DNA of 64,000 nt from Epiperipatus broadwayi (lineage: Eukaryota > Onychophora > Udeonychophora > Euonychophora > Peripatidae), in the NCBI GenBank assembly GCA_028023455.1, contig JAQFVV010000018.1:5727800-5791799 (forward strand). The letters are read 5' to 3'. Under the pieces are notes generated by a model. The model did no database searches, was not told the origin of the DNA, and was given only the letters and a program-made list of their open reading frames with translations. Made by a program: the position numbers and the translations under genes. Positions 36,778 to 49,384 of this stretch are shown in pieces (position 1 is the first letter of the stretch; each line of letters opens with the position of its first letter).

Positions 36778-37127
36778 ATGTAAAATTAAAAGTTAATATA
36801 AAAATCTAAAATGTTAAACTTATTCCTCAAAATTTAAATGTTATTTTATATGTGCGTAAATAAATATTTTTATGTGTTAATTTCTGGCAGTGGCTTTTAT
36901 TCTTTTATATTTAAGATATAAAATTTATAGATTTTTATCTCTGCGTCTCCGCTGAGCTAGTGACTTGGGCTAACGATCGGAATATTTAAATAAAGTGGAA
37001 TCTTAACAGCGCGTATCTGCCTACTCTATAAATTTTTCTAGGCTCAAATGCCTAGATGGCGCCCTGGTAGTTGCAGATATTGTTTTTGCGGTTAGATTCG
37101 ATCTTCACTTTCATTTCGATCGTTATA

Positions 37128-37839
37128 ATTGGTGCCCAACGTGGGGCCTTACCTCAGAGATTGACCCTGAGAAGGGGAATTGATGATGAAATTTTCTATC
37201 TTTAATAAATCACGAGTGCCCTGAGAATTTTAAAAGTGAATCATGCAAATAACATTTGTTGTTTTTTCTGAAATAAGTACATTTTTGTACTAACGTAAAG
37301 TTATAGCCAGATGTTTAATAAACCACTAATACTTTTGAAAAAGTGAATCATGCTCGTAATATTTTTTGAAATTAGTATAAATATATTTGTTGTATTGACG
37401 TGGAGTTACAGTTTGAATTTTTGGTCTTAAAGGTACTGCCAGTAAGAAAAATTGCGCATATGTAAAGATAAATTCGAGGAATAAAAACTAATAAATAAAA
37501 CGTAATAATAAATCTAAATCATATTTTTTTTTTTTAAAAAAAAAAAAAGTCTTGTTAAATTAAAATCTAATCGTTCAACTTGCCTAAGTAATAGTTAAAG
37601 GTAGGAGAAATGAAACTTGGAAGGGAGGGGGCAGAAATTTAGCTGGTAATGGGGAATCAACAGTCAATTTTTTTTAATCATTATATTTGTGTGTAATTAC
37701 TGTTTTGTCTTGTAAAAAAAAAAATTGTCCTTTTGAAATTTTCATATATATTCAATTTGTGTAATGTAATTACTAACACTAAGTAAAGTCTTTTTTTTTT
37801 TTTTTAATGTTTTTTGTTTTTTGAGGAAGTTTACTGATA
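37128..37839 (+). other. Internal region of the LTR element, non-coding
   Basis: It opens with the primer-binding-like site (37130-37147) and then CTTACCTCAGAGATTGACCC. No gag or pol frame is visible. A purine-rich tract, GGAAGGGAGGGGGCAGAAA (37619-37637), lies about 200 bases from the 3' LTR. Only a short GAGGAAG (37823-37829) lies near the expected polypurine site. Confidence 0.7.
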
Positions 37840-39930
37840 TGTAACGATATATAAATATGTCGTTACATTAATTTAAAATAAAAACTTAAAAGTTCGCAAA
37901 TAAAAGGAAAAAACTAAACGCTAAAATTAAAATGTTTGTTAAACATATATATATATATTCGCACAGATGCTAAACTTTAAAAATATTTTTTTCATAAACA
38001 AAAAAAAAAGTATTTGAACGTATTTTTTTTAATAAAAAAATACAAGATTGAAATATAAAAATATTTTAATAAAAAAATAACGTAAGTTAAAATAAAAACA
38101 GGTATTAATTAATTCCTGTAATCTGTAAATGGAAATGATTGTTTATTAATTATCTAAAAGCTGTGTAATTAAAAAGTCAGATGAAAAGTTAGATAAGAGA
38201 AGAAAGAGATTTTAGCTTGACCAGTGGAAGCAAATAAAGGCCCGGACCATAACGAAAAAACAGAACAGTGACGTTTTTGTTCATGGAATCCATAGGAGGA
38301 CTATAAAAAGAAAAAATATTGAGTTCCAGTCAGTTTTCCAACTTGATTTTGGTGAGTCGAGCGACAAGACGCACTTGCCGTCCTCACTCATTTATTTTAA
38401 AAATGCAAAGACTGTGATACCAGAACAGAACCAGCTAATGCTACCTCCAAAATATCAGACCGGTCTTCCAGGAAAGTCTCCGTGGGAATTGCCAACGGGA
38501 ACATGGACTCTTCTACCATAAGCTATATGAAATGAACAATTATTGAAATCAATTAAGAACTTTCGTCAAGTTTTACAAATTAATAAACAAGCCAACTTAA
38601 ATGTTAAAACGGACTCTTATCTGACTTTTGTAAGTTTTTAAATCAAATTAATAATGTTTAATTTTATATGTTTTCCGATTGATAAAAATCATTTCCATTT
38701 TTTTTTCTTTCTTATTGTATAAATTGTTTATTGTTTAAATTTTAAATGATGAAATTTAGGTTGGGTATAGACGTTGCATAGATTCGTTAGCGGTTGATAA
38801 TGTTGTGGTTTTCACATTCGATTAGAATATATGTCAACGATATCACTGCAAGCATCTTACGATGAATGCTAATGGGATTTGTATATTCCCTATGCAAGTG
38901 ACGTTTATCGATGACTTTGTATTTTGATCGGTTGTGTTTAATTTGGAATGTTTTTGACCGTGGAATCTGTGCAGCTGATCTGTACTCAACATTTTAAAAC
39001 AAATTTTATAAAATGCATTTGTGCGAACGTATTTAAATGTTAAATTTAAGTCGGGCGTGAATGGCTATATAGTTTTGTAAAGTTATATTAAGGGAGGGTA
39101 ATCTTAGGTTATTCATTTCGTAGTTGAATTGGTTCAATGGATTGGATATATTTGTGTAATTAGTAGATGTAGTATGAGGTCCGCTACGGGCAGGATTATA
39201 GATATACGCCACACACCCTCTGTTTGCCTATGGATGGGTTTGTAAGTCGGCAGAAGACCGCAGTCCATTCCTATGGAGTTTTTTGTTTATTGTTCTACTT
39301 GCCAACAGATGTCACATTCCTGTTGGTGGAGAGTCAATGTCTTCTCTATTTCTACTTATTGTTCAGATGTACGTTTCCTGACAGTATAGTATTTTGTGTT
39401 GTCGTATCATGCTACATTGAATACATGAATGTATCAGATGGATTGGCGCCAGTTTGGTTGCGAAATTTGTTGCCTAAGGTTAAATCAGGGAAGAATATTT
39501 TCTTTTCAAATGCAGATCTATGTAGTCTATTCATACTTGACTATCTAAATAAAATATTAAACTCATTGAAACTTAGTTAAATGTAAAATTAAAAGTTAAT
39601 ATAAAAATCTAAAATGTTAAACTTATTCCTCAAAATTTAAATGTTATTTTATATGTGCGTAAATAAATATTTTTATGTGTTAATTTCTGGCAGTGGCTTT
39701 TATTCTTTTATATTTAAGATATAAAATTTATAGATTTTTATCTCTGCGTCTCCGCTGAGCTAGTGACTTGGGCTAACGATCGGAATATTTAAATAAAGTG
39801 GAATCTTAACAGCGCGTATCTGCCTACTCTATAAATTTTTCTAGGCTCAAATGCCTAGATGGCGCCCTGGTAGTTGCAGATATTGTTTTTGCGGTTATAT
39901 TCGATCTTCACTTTTATTTCGATCGTTACA
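37840..39930 (+). repeat. 3' LTR, about 2.09 kb
   Basis: It begins TGTAACGATATATAAATATG and ends GATCGTTACA, so its TGTAAC/GTTACA termini are perfect 6-bp inverted repeats. It matches the 5' LTR throughout. Visible differences include a T-to-C change that alters codon 75 or so of the internal frame, changes near GGTTATATTCG and TTTTATTTCG, and slippage in A and AT runs. Confidence 0.9.
39224..39580 (+). CDS. 118-codon open frame inside the 3' LTR
   Basis: Same frame as at 36421 in the upstream LTR, with one residue different (GLAPVWL in place of GLVPVWL). The hydrophobic centre and polar C-terminal part are unchanged. The product is unknown and coding status is doubtful. Confidence 0.3.
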   Translation: MPMDGFVSRQKTAVHSYGVFCLLFYLPTDVTFLLVESQCLLYFYLLFRCTFPDSIVFCVVVSCYIEYMNVSDGLAPVWLRNLLPKVKSGKNIFFSNADLCSLFILDYLNKILNSLKLS

Positions 39931-40614
39931 ATATACATATATTGTTAATAGTCTAGATTCTTCATGCAAATAGGTTTATAAATAAGAAGCTAGGTGTACC
40001 TGTGAAGGTGTTGAAAGTTATTTAATAATATTTTGTTTGAAAACCTGTGCTTAGTGTACTATCCATATGCCTCCTAGCACTGTCTGGTAATATATATGAT
40101 CACAAGTTAGATTTATCAAAAGTAATCATTTAATATAAATAAAACTAAAAAATCCATTTTGGGATAATTCTTAATAAACATCAATATCTAGTGAATATAA
40201 TAACTCTGCAACTAAAACATGTATGTTTGGTAAACATTCTTTTTTGATTAAATCCAGCTATAAGACATCTTGAAAAGTTTGCTTATATCTTCTAATGCAA
40301 ATAGAGAAGTAGACAATATATCATACATTACTATCTTGACATCAACTGTGACTATCTTGAATCCTTTGTCTTAATAAGACTTCATAACCAAGTGTTCTTA
40401 AAAACACACAAACATTATATCTTACATTGCTACAAATGATTATGAAGGAAACACTTCCTATCATCCCTTCATCATCACATCTAACTTCATTTCTAATAAA
40501 TTGTCACACCACACCCACTCCTCATCTCAGGAATATAAGTTTATTAAGCCCTATTTTGAGACACTTTTAATATCAGAAAGTCTATATGATAGTCTGAATT
40601 CTGCATGTATGTAA
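39931..40614. other. AT-rich spacer between LTR copies
   Basis: No feature was recognised in this unique-looking stretch. Confidence 0.5.
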
Positions 40615-42544
40615 TGTAACAGGCACACACGCTGTTACATTATTTATTTTAAAAATTAGACATTAAAAATAAAAGTTTGCAAATAAAAAAAATTTTTTTA
40701 ACAATTAAAAGTGAAAGTTAAAAGTCATTTAAACTTTATATATATAAAATTGCACAGATGAAAAATTATTAAAAGAAAACTTTATTAAAAAAAGAAAAAG
40801 TTTAAAAACTAAATATTAGAAAAAAAACTTAAAAAGAATGTACAATAAATTAATTAATGCTATTGTAAAATGGAAATTATTATTTTAATTAGTTAAAAGT
40901 AAGCTAGCCCTTGGGCATTTCAAAATGTATAAGTAAAGGTCAGATAGGAGAGAAAAAACAATAGAAACTAATAGCCAATAAAAGAAATCTCCCAGGAAAT
41001 GGACCTCAATGAAAAGACCATCACCATCATCATGACATAATGTCCACTCAATCCAAAATTTCTAATATAAAAGAAAAAGTTTGAAAATAAATTTTAGTGA
41101 AGAAAGAGCTGGGAGAGAGAGAGATGTGAAAGCAGAGTGTTCTGAAGGAGAAGGGATTGAAAAGATGCACTCTTCAATCCCTTCAGTTTTGCTAAAAAAA
41201 AAAAAAAGAAAGAGAAATGACCAATCGTTTTCCTATATTGCGGATCACAGAACATCAGGGGAATTAACGCTGGATCCCAGATTGCAAGCAATTGTTGAGG
41301 ATGAACCTTTTCTAAGACAGTAAGAACTTTATGAGCTCTAATGAACATTAATTTGAAAACAATAACTCTAAATGCTAAACTTCTCAATATTTAAACAGAA
41401 GTAGAATTTCCTATCTGACTAAATTATTTATTAATTATTTTATTGAATGTATTTTTTTTAAAAGCATTTCCATTAATTCATTTTTTCGTTCTTGTAAGTT
41501 TTTATTATGATTTTTTTGTTTTCTGTTAAACTAAACTTAATAAATGTTAAATTTAAGTCGAGCGTGAATAGCTGCATAGATTTATAAAGTTATATTAATT
41601 TAATTAAGGGAGGGTTAATCTTGGGTTATTTGTTTCATAATTAGATTGGGTTAATCGATTGGATATATTGGTGTAATTAGTAAATGTAGTATGAGGTCCG
41701 CTACATGCAGGATCACATGATATGCCGTACTTGGGCAAAATAAGTCCCATTTCGTACTGACCATCGGAAGCAGGCATATTCCCTGCTCCTTGGATCACCC
41801 CTTTTGCCTATGGAATGGGGATCGTTCGTTGGAAAAAAGGACTGCAATCCCTTTCTATGGAGTTTTTTTTTATTGTTCTCACCAGACAGATGTAACATTC
41901 CTGTACTGGACAAGAAACAATTTCTTCTCTAACCATGCTGTTCAGATGTGCATTCCTGACAGTATGGTATTGTGCTGTTGTATTCATGCTGCATTGAATA
42001 CATCGATGTATCATATGGATTGATGTTAGTTTGACTGCGAATGTTTGGCCTATGGTTAAATCCGGGATAGAATATTTTCTTTTCAAATGCAATCTATGTA
42101 GTCTATTCATACTCGACACTCTAATAAATATTAAATTCATCTGTGCAAACTTCTTAAATAAAAGTTAAAACGTAAATTAAATTCTAAAATAAAAGTCAAA
42201 ATGTAAGTTAAATTTTAAAGTAAAAGTGATACTAAAATGATTCTAAAACTTATATATATGTTAAATAAATGTTTGGGTGTGTTATTACTGGTAGTGGCTT
42301 CTTTTATTTATTTATTTTTTAATATTGAAAATATTTTAAAATAAGAATTTATATTTTATTGATCTCTGCGGCTCACTGAGCTAGTGGCATGGGCTGACGG
42401 TCGGAATAAAACATATGTAAAAATTGGATCTTAACAGCATGTATCTGCCTACTCTATAAATTTTCCAGATTCAAATGGCCTGGTGGCACCCTATATGGCA
42501 GATACGGTAAGACTGATAGCTTCTAATACACCCCGACCATTATA
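40615..42544 (+). mobile_element. Older solo LTR of the same family
   Basis: It starts TGTAACAGGCACACACGCTG and ends GACCATTATA, equivalent to the ends of the younger LTRs. Shared landmarks in order are AAAAGTTTGCAAATAAA, a TATAAAAG box (41066), AAATTTAAGTCGAGCGTGAA, GTATGAGGTCCGCTAC, TTTCTATGGAGTTTTT, GAATATTTTCTTTTCAAATG and ATCTGCCTACTCTATAAATT. Flanks GTAA and GTAT agree at 3 of 4 bases. Many substitutions and gaps show that it is much older. Because only one LTR is present, it probably arose by LTR-LTR recombination. Confidence 0.85.
41790..42023 (+). pseudogene. Disrupted counterpart of the LTR open frame
   Basis: DNA from the conserved TTTGCCTATGG to beyond TCATACT aligns with the 118-codon frame of the younger LTRs. 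Here the start is in a different frame and insertions and deletions break it, leaving 77 codons with partial matches such as FYGVFF, TDVTFL and a shifted PDS block. The frame is not kept open over this divergence. Confidence 0.6.
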
Positions 42545-43222
42545 GTATATATGTGTGTGTGTGTAGATAGCTTTATGCTTAAGAAGCATGGATGTATTCA
42601 AAGTTTTATTGAGCATTTGATATATTATATGACATAGGAAGAATGTTACCATTTTGCAGAATGCGTATCTAGTCACATTAGGGATATAGAAAGCTGTAAC
42701 ATCTGAAATATTATGCATTAAATCATGAATTTGATTCAGAAGTAAAATAATATAAATTTTGCTTTTAAAAAATATATAAAATACTGTACAAATAATAGGT
42801 AGATATAATACATCAAGATTAAACAATAAAAATGTAATATTCTTGAATTTGTTGTTCTAGAGCTCTAATATTTATTCTTTTTGTTGATGAAAATCTTAAA
42901 AGATGTAGTTGATAATTAATGTATATTTAAGTAATATTTACATGAAATAGTAATATATTATCAACAGTAGTTAAAAATGACTATTGTAACAAATTTTTAT
43001 AAACAATGTTGTATATCAAATAAAATTATTTTAATTTGAAACATTTTCTTTATGAAATAGATAAGTTAATTAAATTTCATACCCTTATGTTAAAATTTTC
43101 TAGCCACTTTAGAACTTGGTTTATCACATGAGAAATCTATTTAAAATTAAATCCTAAAAGTTGATCAAATACAATGGTCTAACTAATTGTAAATTTCAAT
43201 GCTATTCTCACAGCTTATATAT
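42545..43222. other. AT-rich stretch with GT microsatellite
   Basis: A short GT run lies at 42549-42564. The rest is AT-rich. A 111-codon minus frame at 42491-42826 begins in this spacer and runs into the LTR end; its composition gives no support for coding. Confidence 0.5.
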
Positions 43223-46110
43223 TGTACCGGTCAGAATTGTATGTTCGTCTAACAAGAATTAGGACCTAAGCAAAAGTACCTAGAGTTCAATCATATACGA
43301 GATACACAGGTCAGGGATACTCATGAACTCCGCCCTATTGCCCACTTCCCAAGTCTATCACATTACAAACAACATTTCTGATGATAGCAGCCTACCCTTC
43401 AGTTTACTCCGGCCCAGAAAGGTTCAGCAAAGATACAAGAGACCTACGGCTTAACTAATTGATAACGCAAAGTAATGATAGATGTGCACACACAAACCAA
43501 CAAAAATATCCAAAAAAATAGCTTATTAAATGTAAATTTATTAAACGTAATATTAATAATAATTGATTAATCATGTGAATCACTAGATATGGAGATTTAC
43601 AATGAATTAGAAATTATATATATTGAACACTCGATTTAGGTTTCACTTATGGTCACTTGGGCATTCCATGTCAAACCGGATAACATAACAAGGTTTGATG
43701 GATATGCACCACTAAATATACATAATGATAAATTAATTATTTGAACAGATGCGGCTTAATATGCTAATGTGATTTAACGGGTTGCTATTACTCACGCTAT
43801 GATATTCCTAAATTAAGGAAACTAACCAATGACAATAGCTTTTAGAATGAATGCTTATAAGATTTTAAATTACATAGAATATGACCAAACTTAATAACAG
43901 TACGAGGGTTTTTATTCAACATATGATTACATTTAAATTAAGATGAATATAACATAATTTGATAACTATACGCGAGCTTTTATAACGATTATATTTTAAA
44001 TAATAAATGATCTAACAAGTTTTGATTACATTTGGATTTCATGGAAGGTACATTAATTATAGATCAATTATTTTGGAACATTATGAGATGATTCATTTAT
44101 TTCTTATCTGCGAAGAGAAATAGGAAAAGCATGATCATTTTGATATTGTCGTGCGAGTCAACATTTATAGATTTTCTCAATAGTTAATTAATGATGTATT
44201 AATAGCGGTTGAATGAAGGATGGGTAGCGCTAATAAGCGATAATGTATATAATAATAAAGTTAATTAAATTTAAACTATAACGAGAATTTTGGGATGGCT
44301 TAGGGAAATTATATCATTACAGCTTATAGACATCTGAACCATATGAAAGGATAGGAACGATAACGTGTGAACCGCATGATAAGGCCTGAGCGGACGAGGA
44401 GCTTCATCAATTTGGGAGCGAAGAAAAATAAGCTTATCCGCACTTGTGACGGATAGCATCGGGAATTGTTTGGCAAAATACTATGGTTCCGACTCGTCGA
44501 ATGTTAACCCATAGCAGCGCTTACCTAACCTAAGACAATCTGTAAGAGCTGGGGCCTCCACGCTCTGTCGAGAATTGTGCTATATATATATATATTCCAT
44601 TAACGAGAGAAAGTATGACAAAGCCATTTTTGAATTAGGAACGTTATCACCGGGACACATTACAAAAGCTGTCAGGTTTGATTTACCCTGATTTATACAG
44701 CCTTAAAATACTAATTAAGTCTAACGTAATGAAATAATGATCTAAAAGCAGTCCCAAACGGGGGCATACAACTTACTTAAAGAATTTATTCAATATCTTA
44801 AGGATAAAATATTAAAAACATTAAAATTCCTTCGTTAAACGCATATTAATCAGCCTGAAAAATAAGTGACTTAAATTATCGTTAGATGGAGGGCTACTTA
44901 TAAAATGAATCATTTAGACATAAAGATCTGAATTAAATTTATGTAATACTCAATTTTCATCATGTTAATCAATAGCGTGGAGCAATAGTAAATTATTTAT
45001 TTTAAATAGCAGTAAAAAGCATAATATTCATTAATAAAACATAGTTAGGAATATCTCTCGATCGGGCGAATTTTATAATGTAAGAAAGCTTACGTTTATG
45101 ATTAAATATTCCGCAATGGCAGAATAGCAAAAATAAATAGGATTGATTCGCCAGATCGAGTTATTAGCATACTAAAATTTGATATGATTTGCATAATATT
45201 AAATAAACATTGCCGCATTAAAATAAAAATACAAAGAGAGTGAGAACCTAGCATTCGAGTTTATAAAGTGAGAATTACAGTTTAAATATAAAACAAAAAG
45301 AAATCAAAAAAGAAAAGAGGTCATTGTTTAGGCAGTTAATCGGCTTAGCATTACCGATAGAGAAATAAGCAATTACATTTTTACATTAGGAAAAATTTCA
45401 GAACTAGAAATGTTTAAAAGACATACATTAGCTGATGGGAAATAACATTATTGGAGGTTTACATTTATATTTTACAATAGAAAAGGTTATTAAGATGAAA
45501 GTTCATTTTTGCGGCAGGGAATTACCTTTCTTTCCAATGAATTTCCAGCCGGGTGCATTGGTTCCATGTTTGATAAAAGAGTTAATTTAGCTACAAATTG
45601 ACGAAATTAAGGTTTCAGTCCATTCTTTATTCAATATAAAGTTCATTTTGACAGTAATTTATGAACGATGGTTTCCGAGTATTTAGGCATCGGTTAGATT
45701 TTTGGAGAGATCCGGGGAAGCAAATCTATGTTTTACTAGCTCGTCATGTTACCGTTCAGAGGGGCGTGACTTCCCCTTAGCAACGCGTTAGAAAAAATGA
45801 CATGTCTCTCCTCTAGTTAGAAAATGTGGTTGTATTTATACTCGTTGTCACCGCCGATGGGTAGTTCCCGGATGTTTTAATAACTACAATGATACAGCAT
45901 ATTTTGGACTACAAACGAGATTAAGTTCGAGAGTTGGTTTTGATCTACTTTAGGCTGAAAATAGACCTGCGGAATCAACGTTAACTAACATGACGTTTAA
46001 ATAAATCTATATTATAATAAAACAGATTTTTTTAGAATTTGGAAGACGGTAAGTCTTTTATTTACTAATTTTACGTCACACTCTCGAACTTTCTCTCTAT
46101 TAAAATATAT
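43223..46110. mobile_element. Long LTR-like repeat beginning TGTACC, copy 1
   Basis: The first 130 bases (TGTACCGGTCAG, then ACAAGA, CCTAAGCA, AGATACACAGGTC) align with the copy at 51667. A second conserved area is near 44390 (GAGCTTCATCAATTTG versus GTGCTTCATCATTTGAATG). CpG is markedly higher than in the surroundings (for example 44340-44580 and 45690-45870), ending near 46110. No gag, pol or transposase frame was found. Long solo LTR is my best reading. The orientation and right boundary are unsure. Confidence 0.45.
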
Positions 46111-46479
46111 GTATGAATAAAATATACATTATGCAACGCTTTAAATTATTAAAGTTTATCTGTTACACACACATACGCATGATTGTTTACCGTAATGAAA
46201 ATATATAATTTTTTTTTTTATGCATATTAATTTTAAATGAATTTAAAGTTTACAAATACATAAACAATCACGTGCATTGGTATACCTTCACTCCCCAGTG
46301 GTCTATAATTAAATGATTAGGTTTGAACCCATGTTTGGAGGTTTCAAACATTATTAGAAAGTGAAGCCAAATGTGTGCAACAGATTTGAGTGCTTCAATA
46401 TTTACATAATATTTCTCTGCAAATGATTCCAATTTTGACACATTTTTATATTGTAAATAATAATCCTAGCAATATCACA
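46111..46479. other. AT-rich spacer
   Basis: GGTTTGAACCC at about 46320 resembles a B box, but no A box lies at the right distance. No feature is supported. Confidence 0.5.
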
Positions 46480-46760
46480 AAAAATATAACTTTTTACTAT
46501 GAAATTTGAACATGAATTTGTTTTGTGCCCCAGTTGCAAGTGAGAAATTAAATGTGTGGCTGCAGTTCATTCATTCAGTGTGACACATTTTTATAATGAA
46601 AATTATCAAAATTTTTAAACCAAGAAATATAAAGCAAAAAATCAGAACTTATAAAATTCTCCACACAAAAATGAAAATCATTTAAGATTCATCAAGATTG
46701 ATGCAATATTTGTTGAGTTATAAAGTAACAAACAAACAAACTTTCATATTTACATATTAA
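46480..46760 (+). repeat. Dispersed repeat C, copy 1
   Basis: The right half, ending AGATTCATCAAGATTG, GCAATATTTGTTGAGTTA and AAGTAACAAACAAACAAA, is shared with 47.3-47.7 kb. The conserved tail followed by AT repeats resembles ends of abundant unclassified repeats in many invertebrates. The class is unknown. Confidence 0.6.
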
Positions 46761-47309
46761 CTGGCTGTCTCTGTGGCTGTATTCACATTAGTAGAAAATT
46801 GCCAATTTTTTTTAAAGCACAAATCTATAATATAGCAAAGAAACTTTTCAATTTTATGTATATAAGAATAAAGAATTAAACAGTAACTTATGCACAATAA
46901 AGCTGTCTTTAATTTAAATATTCCTGAATTACTTGTTTTAGAGCTCTACTATTTATCTTGGTTGTTGACTACAAATCCTTTAATCTTTATTGAAATGTTT
47001 GAATCATACTATAAGATCTGCTGATGATCAATCCCTCAGACATGGATTTTTTAAGTTATTTTTAAAGGTAATAGCAGTGTGCATAATAAATTAACAATCA
47101 GTCCATTACAATAATTTAAATAATCTTTCAAATATATTTTTATGAGCCTTATATATAATAATAGATATACGAAGAACATAAAGAAAAGCCTTCATAAAAT
47201 ACATTTTTAAACAGTGTGTGCTTAGCCGGTTTTTGACTATCATTATTACATTTTAGTCTGAATTAAAGCTTATAATTTTATAGAGCCTTATATATAAAAA
47301 TTTGAATGT

Positions 47310-47660
47310 TTGTTTTGTTTTTAATAACTCCACTAATATTACCCCAATCTTCTTATTATATTTTTTTTCCCAATTAAATAATGCATTGATAATTTTCAAA
47401 ATTTCTATAAAATATTATTTTTAGATGATGAAAAATTCCCTAGAAGTCACTACTAATACAAACTTTCAACTTTGTATTTGTTGTTTTTCTTGCAATAGGA
47501 ATAAATTACCAATTTTTTTCAAACAAGTATTATAAACAAAAATCCATGGCCTGGGTATATTCCTCCCAAAAAAGAGAAAATTGTGCAAGATTCATCAAGA
47601 TTGGTGCAATATTTGTTAAGTTATTAAGTAACAAACTCAAATTTATATATATATAATAGC
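47310..47660 (+). repeat. Dispersed repeat C, copy 2
   Basis: CAAGATTCATCAAGATTGG and GCAATATTTGTTAAGTTA, then AAGTAACAAAC and an AT run, match copy 1. Upstream similarity extends to about 47500, through AATTTTTTTCAAACAAG. The left boundary is approximate. Confidence 0.6.
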
Positions 47661-49384
47661 TAGATAAATATAGATGAATTATATAGCTCAGTCAATGAAT
47701 TCAGCAGAAAAATAAAGATACTAACAAAAAAATAATTTCAAAAACTTATTTTTTAAGACAATTATTTAATGTAAAAAATTTAATAAATAATAATATGACA
47801 AACCCTAATTTTACACTTTTATCAACCCTATATTTAATTTCATATAACATATATAATTATTCTCTTATGATTTTTTTAAAATAATTACTCATTTAATCTA
47901 AATGAATTAGTTATTTCCTTACAATAATCAAACTCAAAAAAAAAAAAATTTACAAGAAAGATAAAACTAATTTAAATCTTTGTCCCCTTTTTCTTTTGAA
48001 AATGAGGATGTCCCACCTATAATCTAATGAAAAAACATATTTTCAACAAAACAATTAAATTTACAATACCACATTTTTACCATGGCTTCTTTTTCTTTTA
48101 GTCCTTTTTGTAGTTATGTAGTTTCAGTTTAACAAGTATTTTTTCTTCAGATTAACAGATATCCAGTTTAATAATTATTTTAATTTCATTTTTTCCATTA
48201 ACTTTTTTTTTTTTTGTTGAAGCTCCAAGTTTCAGTTTAACAATTATTTTCATATCATATTAACATTTGAGTTAGCTATGATTTTAGATGGGTCATACAT
48301 CAGGCTTAAAGAACATTTCTCTTAAGAATATTTTCCTTCTACATTCCTTTTGGAGAAATTGGTTACATAGTTGGTTTGATAATTCTTAGCTTTTAGCAAA
48401 ATCTTAGCATCTGGTATGTGTAAACTCCATACTATTATATTGTTTTTTTTAAAAAAAAAATTAACTAATAGTGAAACCAGTTTAACTTCAGACTACCAGG
48501 TTTAGCTTCTTGTTGTTCACCTTGCCACAGCTGAATTGTTCCTAAATTCTACTATTAACATTATATTTTTCTTTTAAAAACAACTCTGATATCAATCTTC
48601 CATCCAATCACATGACAACCTCAGAAATTATTGAATTGTCTTGATCAATTGATTTTTTTTACCAAGAAAGATTCTTTTTTTCTCAATAAAAAATCTATTT
48701 ACAAACTAATTTGAAAAATATTTCATTTCTTCAAAAATAAAGATCCTAATTCCTTTTAATTTATGAAATAATTTTTAAATTTTTTTTTTTTAATCAATTG
48801 ATAAACAGCTTTATAAGATTATAATTCTTTTTTTTTTTTAAATAAATAAAGCTGTACAATAAAAGAAAAAAGTATTATCCTTTTTTTTTTTTCACAATTG
48901 TATTCAATAAAAATAAATATTTAAATTTATCATTGAAATGTTTTGAATTTGTCACATGATCATTTGATATATGTAATTTTTTTTACTAAGTTTAATTAAT
49001 CTAGCTAAATTTCTATTTAACAACTACACTATCCTGAAGCTATAATGAGAAGAAATAATTTTTAATATATTGTAATTAATTGTCCAAAACCCAATTCTTG
49101 TTGAAAAATTAGAACTAATAATTGGTATAGAAAAACCCTCATAAAATTCTTTTGACATCTAAAAGAAAAAGAAAAAGATAAATCAGTATTCTGAAAACTT
49201 TTACTGCTTGTGTAAAAATGTAAAGTTTATGACCTTTTTTTTTTAAAAAAAAATTATTCAAAGAAGTGTAACTTTTGATAGATGTTTGAAGAACTGTAAC
49301 AAAAAATGCTTTAAAACAAATAAATTGAATGCATTAGGTAATTTTAAAATGAACATAATGTATCATAATATTGCCTAAAAGCAA
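47661..49384. other. AT-rich stretch with many T tracts
   Basis: Numerous T runs of 8-12 bases occur (for example 48207-48216, 48828-48839 and 48880-48892). No gene or classified repeat was recognised. Confidence 0.5.

Larger units (their letters stand above)
35039..37127 (+). repeat. 5' LTR, about 2.09 kb
   Basis: The LTR begins TGTAATGATATATAAATATG and ends GATCGTTATA, the penultimate base differing from the 3' copy. It contains a core promoter at about 35500-35533, a 118-codon frame at 36421-36777, an AATAAAG signal near 36986, and near the end AGGCTCAAATGCCT, a small hairpin, followed by AGATGGCGCCC. At over 2 kb it is unusually long for an element with so short an interior. Confidence 0.9.
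35039..39930 (+). mobile_element. Young non-autonomous LTR retrotransposon
   Basis: Two nearly identical direct repeats (35039-37127 and 37840-39930) bound a 712-bp interior. They start TGTAAY and end GTTAYA, giving short inverted termini. A primer-binding-like TGGTGCCCAACGTGGGGC lies 2 bases after the left LTR. ATAT flanks both ends (35035-35038, 39931-39934), a plausible 4-bp target duplication but in AT repeat DNA. The interior encodes no gag or pol, so replication would need proteins from another element. By eye, the LTRs differ by about six substitutions and a few homopolymer lengths, so the insertion is recent. Its shape is between TRIM and LARD classes. Confidence 0.9.

Noticed and set aside
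41094-41387. 97-codon minus frame and 80-codon plus frame in the solo LTR
   Set aside because: They overlap on opposite strands inside LTR DNA, across the A-rich run at 41193-41205, and have no counterpart in the younger LTRs.
46310-46340. GGTTTGAACCC as a Pol III B box
   Set aside because: No A box at a plausible distance and no repeated body.
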